Below the pieces are notes generated by a model. The model saw nothing but the letters and a program-made list of their open reading frames with translations. It was not told the DNA's origin and ran no database searches. Both the position numbers and the translations under genes were made by a program. A stretch of DNA of 64,000 nt, from the NCBI RefSeq assembly GCF_051020955.1, contig NC_135016.1, positions 32,371,131-32,435,130 on the forward strand. Direction: 5' to 3'. How positions within the stretch are numbered: position 1 is the stretch's first letter; each line of letters begins with the position of its first letter. The stretch is from Megalopta genalis. Taxonomy: Eukaryota > Arthropoda > Insecta > Hymenoptera > Halictidae. Positions 35,801 through 44,800 of the stretch are shown in pieces.

Positions 35801-38800
35801 TGTGCAAACGCAACTCGCAGATTCGAATTCGAGCAATTTGGGTACGGCGGCATTGAATCTTGCAGAAAATAGAGAACAATGCGTACCGCGAGCACAATAC
35901 CTCCGAGAAATTCTAAACTTTCGCGAAAATCGAACTGTACACGAGTTTTCACTGCGCCCAAACGAACGTTCGACGATTGCTACGAACCGTAACGATTAAA
36001 CGTTAAATTGAAAATTTAGATACCAGATAGAACACAGAAAATCTAAAAAGAGATTCTTGAAAACGTGGGAAAACGTGGTCGTGGAACTTCGTTGAAACTC
36101 GAAACCGACCCCTTTAAGAATTTCGTAACACGTTAAATGTTAATTCGCACGAAATTACCACAACATAAAAATCATTCGATCGATGAAATCGAAACTAGAC
36201 AGTGAAAATTTATCGTAGTATCTCTGTTAGATATGTTGGAATGTTGTTACCCGATACTCGGTAATTCTTAATAAAAATGTTTCGAATAAAAATTAGTCGA
36301 TGCACAGTTTCTAAAAAATTACGAGGCTAAATGTTGATGAAAGATTTCTTTATTCAACGAAAAACAAAGTCGTTGCAGTTTGTTTAACATAACTATATAT
36401 CGTTCATGTACAAATCGATTCATCATTGTATTCCATTTAAAAAAATTATTAACCCTTTGCGCTCGAGCGGTGACCCCGAGGCACCACTAAGAAATGTTTA
36501 TATCGCATTCCAAAATAATTCTTACATCAAGAAAATTTAGATTTGAAAAATTGTTAAAAGTATAACTGTTATATAAGTCGCAAAACTCAATTTTACACGC
36601 GTAAAATGCGCTCTGTCATATAAAATAGAGGCAGCGTAGGTCGGAAAAATTATTTCAGATTTACAGTTAAAATGGCTTCGAGTGCAAAGGGTTAACATAC
36701 TTAGGTTGAAAATTAATTAGTTGGGAAATTACGATTATCGTCCCAAATCACTGTGCGGCGTCCGCAAGCTGTAGCTGAAACTTATTCACGAAACCCTTAC
36801 CTCCAGATCGCTCGTCCTCACGGCAAGCTCCTCCTGCAGATTGTTCATCTCGTCATCTGCCCTTAGCTTCGCCCTTCGCTCTTTCGAGATCTCGTTGAGC
36901 TGCGTTTCGATGGTCTCTCGCAAATCGTTGATCTGCTGTTCGAACTCTGCGTTCCTCTTCTCCAGCTCGACCGTGTACGAAGACGTGTTCTTCAATCGTT
37001 GCCTCAGAGTGTCCATCTCGCTCATCAGCTTCTCCTTCTCCTTCATCAGGTTCTCCTTCTGCTTGCTCGCGGTGACGCTGCGCATTTCGATGAATTATTC
37101 AACTTTCGGCCGACCGGGGCACAAAGAAAATTAATTGCGCGAATTTGCGCGCTCTTCGAGCGGAAAGCGATTTAGAAGTCGAATTGTAAAGATGGCAATC
37201 TGCTTCCTGACTCTGCGTGGTTCCCTCTCAATTTAACCATCAGTCGATTCTGAACAAAATTAATAACTTTTATACTAATTAACGAACTGCGGAGTTTCAT
37301 GCGTTCATGGCATGTGCAGATTTTTGATACGCGACGAAACGTATAAATTAACAAGGTCTAATTGCATTTTCATTATCGTTCTGCAATAAATAGATACAAA
37401 CTTTTCTTTAATTCCAATTTCTATAATTTCTTAAATTCTTTATTTAGAATTTATCGCTTGTCTAAAGAAAAGTTCGAATAATCTTAATACTTTATTAAAC
37501 AAACGGTTTCTATCGATTGCACTGTTGCAATTGTTTGTCATAGAATTATTGAACAATTTTCTCGCTCGAACAATATTTTTGTCAGTTTATCCCAAATGCG
37601 TGAACAATCATGATGATCATATAGGAGAAGAGGAGAAAATAATAACTTTTCTGTGAAGTGAAATTTCTGTAAAAAAATGCATATTCAAAAAGTTGTTTAA
37701 AAAACATAAATAATGAATAAAAATGAGGGTTATTAAGCTTTGAAATGGTACTCCGGCTTATAAGCTCACTCGGTACATACACTTTCGGTTTGCACATTTA
37801 AAATTGCGAGTTATGTGTTGCAAACATATCTGAATTTTTAAGAGTCCGTAGACATGTCAAAGCGCGGGCTTGCTACTTTATTCAAAACGCATATTTAATG
37901 TGTCTCACAGTTTACATCAGCTGACATGAAAGGTAGTTAAGCGGTGCATAGAAAATGAAGAAAATTTCCCTGAAAGTCCGCATCGATTTTAGCAGCACAG
38001 ACGCGGTGTTTCGAAGTCCAACTCAAAAGGGACGTTGCATAAAGAAATTAAAATCGCGCGAATTCATCCTTTAAACCTATGCGTGAAGATCCGAGAATAA
38101 TTATTGGTTAAAGAAGAATCAAAACAAAGTCTAAAAAATGTGGAGTTCCCAGGAAAGTCATATTTCTTGTGTTTATTATTGTGTAAATTTCTCCAGTGTT
38201 TAAACGGGGACTTGAATAATTTTATTATACACAATTAATGCATAAAAGTAAATTAGGTTATTCCTGTATTCTATAAATAAAAATTGAAGAAGTTATTGCA
38301 TTAAGAATGCAGCTACACCGATGAATAAATTATTATAAACCAAACAAAAAGCATTTAAGATCAAGTATTTGCTACCTTCGTTGAGTCTTGCAAGAAGATA
38401 TCTAAGGATTCGAGTGGATTTAGGTAATCAAGAGTTACGATTAAAAATCTCAGCAATAGTTGAACACATTTATCAAATGCTTGTATAATACAAACATACG
38501 CTCTTCTTAATTTTTATTACGTCTTATTAAAAGATTAACACACCGATCTCGAAGAAGTGTGTCGAAAACAATGTAAATAAAAATTGATACGTAAAGATTC
38601 GAGTGGATCTAGACAACAAAGACCAAGAATTAACCTTTTAGGTACGGCTGAATTCTGCGCGAGGCTATTTTCCTGGACGGCAGAGTCTGATATGTACTGT
38701 AGTACTGAGTCTGATACTGTAAATATAACCATCTGTATATCGTTAACACTTTGCCGGCCGCACTGTTTTTAAACATTTCTTCGCTTGGCGCTGGCACCAC

Positions 38801-41800
38801 TAACTCTGTTACTTCGTTTGTCGCCGGCTGTTTTTGAGGTTATTGGGAGATAATAAATTTCAAGTTTTTCTAATCTCATCGGTAGTTCTCACGAGATTTC
38901 AATCCGCCTCCTCTATTTTTATGAAAATTCGAAAATGTACATATGTAAATAAATGTAAAATTTTTTTGTTTTATATATTTCTTTAATTACATTTTCTTTG
39001 GTACTTACTTAGTATTTCTCTTTTAAATGATACGAAGCAAAACAGTCTCCAAGATGTAATGCAACTCCGCACGACTTGCACATCAAATTTGTAACACTTG
39101 CTGACGTATGTAACTTATTCCACGTAAAGCTGTACAGCTTTATGCTAAAAATACAGGGTGTCTCAAAAATGTCTCGCAATCCGGAAATGGTGGGTTCCTC
39201 GGATCATTTGAAGCAACTTCTTCCTTTACAAAAATGTTCTCCGAGGCACCGTTAACGAGTTATTAACGAAAAACAGTGACCAATGTGAGGCGAGCTCAGC
39301 TGGCGCGAGGCGACCGAGCCAATCGACCGCTGGCGCTGTTGGCTTGGCCGCCTAGCGCCAGCTGAGCTCGCCTTTCATTGGCGTTAATAACTCGTTAACG
39401 GTGCTTCGGAGACAATTTTTGTAAAGGAAGAAGTTGCTTCAAATGACCTAAAGAACCCGCCACTTTCGGATTGGGAGACATTTTTGGGACACCCTGTACT
39501 GTACCGAGACGGTACGGAACAAAAGCAACAACAGAACTCCACAGATCATCAAGAGAATGCAAAGGATGCAAAAGTGTTGTCGTCTGCCACTGGGCCATAC
39601 CGTGCGCACGACACCATTGCAGTGTTGCCGGCCGCCGAACGATACTTTACCCGCGACACCACTGTGGTGTCGCCGGTCGTCAGGCAATACTTTGCGAAGG
39701 TGTTTTACTTTGTGTTACTTTGCATAGTGTTAACACTGTTGTAAATCGATGTGAAGACAAAATAAATGTGAAACAATGCATATGAAGAGGATTATTTAAT
39801 TCAAACGGTGAGCGAGTGAGCTACTAAAGTGAGCCACTATAGCGGCGCGTCGTGCCTAAGAGGTTAAAATCTCATACGAACTTCACATTTATCAAATACT
39901 TTTCCAATACAAAAATACAGCAGTTTGGTACTTGTCAAAGTAACGAATAAGAGACGATCTGCATTAAATACACACCGAAGCTCTTCGACCAATTTCTCTG
40001 TGTACTCGGTACGGTAATTGCAACAAGCGTTTAAAAATGTAAGCGAAGCGGACGAGAACAGAAGCGAAGCAAAGAACAGAGATTGCAGGGAGTGAAACGA
40101 GTGAAACATGATAGTATTAAATGCGATTACAAAGGAGGCTGTTGGTGGTCCGTCAGCGGTTTATTTTAGGTATTTTGTAGAGAAGGATGGACGAAAGTTG
40201 AAGGGACTCGCTCCTCGGCAGTCCTCTGTAGCGGCAACACCGAGGGAAACGAAGCACAACATCTTTATGAGCTACTATGCCACAAGCTACGATCATGTTA
40301 GAACGGAATTGCGAGCCGATCGTGTTGACTGAACAGAGAACGCCGGTCTATCGGGCACGCTTCTCTCCTCCAGGGATTAGACTCGACATCCTTGTAGCCT
40401 CAATGCGATCACGATGTATACACACGAATGGCGTCCCGATGACGACGCCGTTTACCCTGATAACGGAAAACGTCGTGTACAGACTGACACGATTTAGAGC
40501 ACGACGAGATATTCTTCACGAACCTGCCATCGCACTCGCTCACGCTTCCGGCCCAGTGCATATGGCAACCAACGATCGCTTTTGCAATTTGTCCTTAGAT
40601 ACCCGTGGCTGTATAATTATGTAACAGCTTGTTAACCCTTTCGGTCTACTATAGTGACTTTCCATAAAATGCATTATATTGCATAATGTTATTTCCTCTC
40701 ATACTGTAAATTAAAAAGCGCATGCTAAAACGTTTTAAATACCCTGGAATACCCTTTATTTATACATACCCTTATAAATACCCTTGGGTTCTCCGCCGAC
40801 CGCCGTGGAGTACCGACTCCTGCTGACGATCGGCGTCGCGTAGCGTGCAGTGATGTCGCAGCGCTCCGTTCAGTGGAAGTTATATTATAATATAATAATA
40901 GATTATATATATATAATATTTTATTATTATAATAATATAATAATATAATATTATACATAATTATATATATATTATATTTAATATATTATTTATAATTATT
41001 TACTTATTATATTATTATTATTAATTGTTATATTAATTTAATATTATTTATAATATATTAAATATAATATATATAATTATGTATAATATTATATTATAAG
41101 AACATTATTATATATATATAATATAATTATAAATATATTAATAAATATATTATTAATATATAGTAAATGTTTTACTATAATAAATATATTATAATATAAC
41201 CCGCGGAAGGGTTAATAACGAGATTGCCAGTCTGGATGCAAAATAAAAGTTATCCGAGTTAATTGTAAGAAACGCGAAAACTTGGTGGAAATACTTTTTC
41301 TCTTTTAGTCGTTCCAATAAATTGTACATAATGTAAAAATATTCTGAAATTCTTTCAATATTTTTTAGTTTTATATTTGATCTAGTAATTTTTGTCATTA
41401 ATGCATGAAACCCGCAGTTTATTAATACTTTATGTAAATCGTGATTCAGTAGGCTGTATTAATATGTATCAATGCAAAACTTCGAAGTTGGGATTGAGTC
41501 CATCAGGTATACACAAATGAATTAGTAGCCCTTGCGGTTAATTAATTTTTCTACTATTGAAAAAATAAAAATGTCGAAAGAAAAATATAACAGCACCTTT
41601 TGACAAGGTTTTGATACCTATTTAACATTGTTTATTATTTGTAATATTTATGAAAAATCCGATCTGCCGTGATCTTCGTATAATTTATAACACGAATATA
41701 ATGAAAATATAATTAATTGTAATCTGTATAACATTCGTATAATAGCCATACAAATAATATGAAAAATAGATATTTCTTATTCTACACTCTCATTTTAGTC

Positions 41801-44800
41801 TGCACTGGAAGGGTTGATCTTCCTCTCTCGTCACTTCGATGTTTTGTAAAGCAATACCTGATCGACGAAAAAAAGTAGTTGCAAAACACGAACGAATATG
41901 TACCGAATAAATACAAAGATAAATTAAATAAAGACAGATATTAGCCACTAGTCTTTTGTTGTGGTTCTCAACGATTTTTTGAAAACGTTCGAAAAGAATC
42001 GACACGACGATAAAACTCGTTTCCTTTCGAATTCCATGACGGTAACTCAGCGTCGGTGTCAAATACCGAAACAGGGGTTTGTAAAAACGACCCGCATATT
42101 ATCCGCCGCCGATAGACTTTGATTTGCATATCCGGCAAACATGCATGCATGCACACGTTCGGCGAACGGCAAACCGCCGATAACATAGAATCGAGTTAAT
42201 CCGAAGACCCCCCGAACGCTTTTGATGGAAATTAAATCCGCGAACAGCTCGAAAACACGCCGCGGTCACATCGGGCTTCGTCTAGGCGACAGGGAATTGT
42301 GGCTTTGAAGGATTTCTAACAGGATCCTTGAAACGTTTGATCCGACGGGTTCGCTAAAGGCGTCTGGGTCTCTGTGTAATCCGTAAATATCTCACCTATT
42401 CGTTGCCTCGTGTTTGATTAACGCGATAAAGAACCGAACCGTGTGGTTCTCTCTGACACTGGAATCTTGAAAACGACTATTCACCGGTTGTGAAAGAAAT
42501 AATTAACTAGGCCAGTGAATCCGGTTCCCGTGAGGTGACCATTTGCTGTGCTTTTGATTCGTTCCCCGGCATAATTAACGTTATATTTATCGAATAGGGC
42601 ATTATTTTTTTTTAGTTGAAAATAAACGAAATAAATGGATAAGACAATTTAATATGTCTTATTATAATTATAATCAATATATTATATACATAAATATTAC
42701 ATATTTTATATATTTATATATTTATTATTATTATTATTTAATATATTTCAATATATTATATATAGTTATTAATATATTAATATATAATAATTTATATATA
42801 TAAATAATGATTATAATTATAAAATTAATTATAGTCGAAAAACGAGCCTACGTGGCTATATCTGTAGGACACCAATGAGTGGACGAAGCCCAGTTACAAT
42901 CATTGGCTCGACCTCCTCGCGCTAACCGATCCTGTCTCTTATTGTTCACTGTTTTTCGTTAATAACGCGTAAACAAAGTCGCGGATTGCATTTTCGCTAA
43001 GGAAAAGGTTTCTTCGAATAACCCGAGGAATCCCTCATTTCCCAATCGCGAGTGATTTTTGGGAGACCTTTGTAAATTCACAAGAAAACTCACTCTTCGA
43101 TGGAGGAGATCTGTCTGTTCTTTAGCTCGATTTCCTGATTCAGTTGCGCGACATTCAGCCGCAAGTTCTCTATCATCTCCTGCGCGTTCAGCTCGCGCGT
43201 GTGAGCGGCATCGGCGCGCTTTATCGTGTTCACCACTTCCAGTTTCAGCTTCTCGATCTCCTCGTTGTTGTTCGCAATCGTTTCCGTGTAGCCCTCCGCA
43301 AGGGCCTTGGACTCCTGGACCTCGGTCTGAAATCACAGCACGTCTACAAACAGTTGTCAACGTTTTTTTTTTTTATAGAAATCACTACAAGTGCGAAAAT
43401 TATCTTCCGTTTCAGTTTACGTAAAACCGGATTATCTTAATTATTACTAAGACCGATCGCAAAGGAAGTCGAACTTCCAGGAGATTATTTTCATTCGAAT
43501 ATTATTACAACGATTTTAATTTAGTAGTATTATCTTCGAAAATATGGATTCAAATTGGAGAGAAACTTTGATGTTATTTTACCGATTGCGCGAATCGATT
43601 CCGATATCGTGCAATATTTTAATTCCATTGAAATAACGTATTACGAGAAACTTTTAGGACACGTTAAAAAAAAGATAACTCTGCGATGCGCGTCGAAGAA
43701 AATCGAAATCGATTAAACACGTTGATTTACTTGCATTGTTCTACCTTTCGTGTGGAAGCTTCGAACCAGCAAGATATAAATTAATTAAAACGTGCATTAA
43801 TTGTACCTCCAATTGGGTGCATTTTTCCAATAGCTCCTTTTCCACTCGATGCGCTTTGTACAGAGACTCGAAGAGTCTGGTGTACTCGTTCAAATACGGG
43901 GCCAATGCGTCGATGCTTTTCATATCTCTCAAGACCTAAAAAATTTAATAATGAACTACCATTGATCGATATTTACCGATTTCTCGATATCGGTAATTAA
44001 TAAATGCAGTTCTCGAACTCCGGCGAACTGGATAACAGGACATTAGCAAACTATCGCTTTATCATGAAGATATAGCAGTAGAAATCCATAAACAAAATCG
44101 AAAATATCGGAGAAAAGATAGCGTAAGTGTTTTAATAAGACTACTAATTAAACTGCAAGTATGAAGCAATAAGTATATATAAGAAGTAAGAATAATAATA
44201 AGAATAATAATAAAGATAAGAATATAGATAGATAGATAGATAATAATAATAATAAGAATAATATATATATATATTATTTATTATATATAAGAAGTAAGAA
44301 GTATATTGAAATCGATTTCCGTGAAATTTTCAGCACGTATACGAGTTGTCGGATAAAAATGTTAAAAAAACGACATTTTTAAATATTTCTATCATCCCAA
44401 TTAATTTCCAATCCAACAACATTTTTGTACAAAGATTAACAAAAGTAAGACTAGCAGAAAAAGATTAGCAGAAATAACCAAATAAAAGAATATAAAAATT
44501 TGATATGTTTATTCGATAAATATAAAGTAAATTATGCCAAAAAGCAAACCAAGGACACAGCAATTGGTCACCCCCCACAGTAACCGTTTCTACTACCCTA
44601 AATCAGAAAAACTATTTTGGAATTAGGGTTAAAGTGGCTTCGAGTACAAAAGCTTAACAGATGAAGAAATTAAGTGATCGATCGATAGAATGGTACGAAT
44701 TGAATCAATGCCTATAAAGATCCATTGTCCAGTCCTGAGATGAAACCCTCGGAGATCATAAGATCGATAAATAAGGAAATGGAACAGCGAAGGTAGAATA

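Larger units (their letters stand above)
38404..39940. repeat. Tandem duplication of about 190 bp, second copy interrupted by a TTAA element
   Basis: First copy from 38404 (GATTCGAGTGGATTTAGG ... TTAAAAATCTCA ... CACATTTATCAAATGC). Second copy from 38591 (GATTCGAGTGGATCTAGA) to TTAA at 38630, resuming at 39864 (TTAAAATCTCA ... CACATTTATCAAATAC). The first copy has the single, unoccupied TTAA at 38441-38444. Confidence 0.8.

Noticed and set aside
39500..39840. Possible solo LTR after the nested MITE
   Set aside because: AATAAA-like and TG-like words are present, but no 5-bp target duplication or second LTR was found; better explained as part of the TTAA-flanked composite.
40108..40624. Two overlapping plus-strand frames (74 and 115 codons)
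   Set aside because: They are in different frames in a GC-richer part of an intron, with no known motif.
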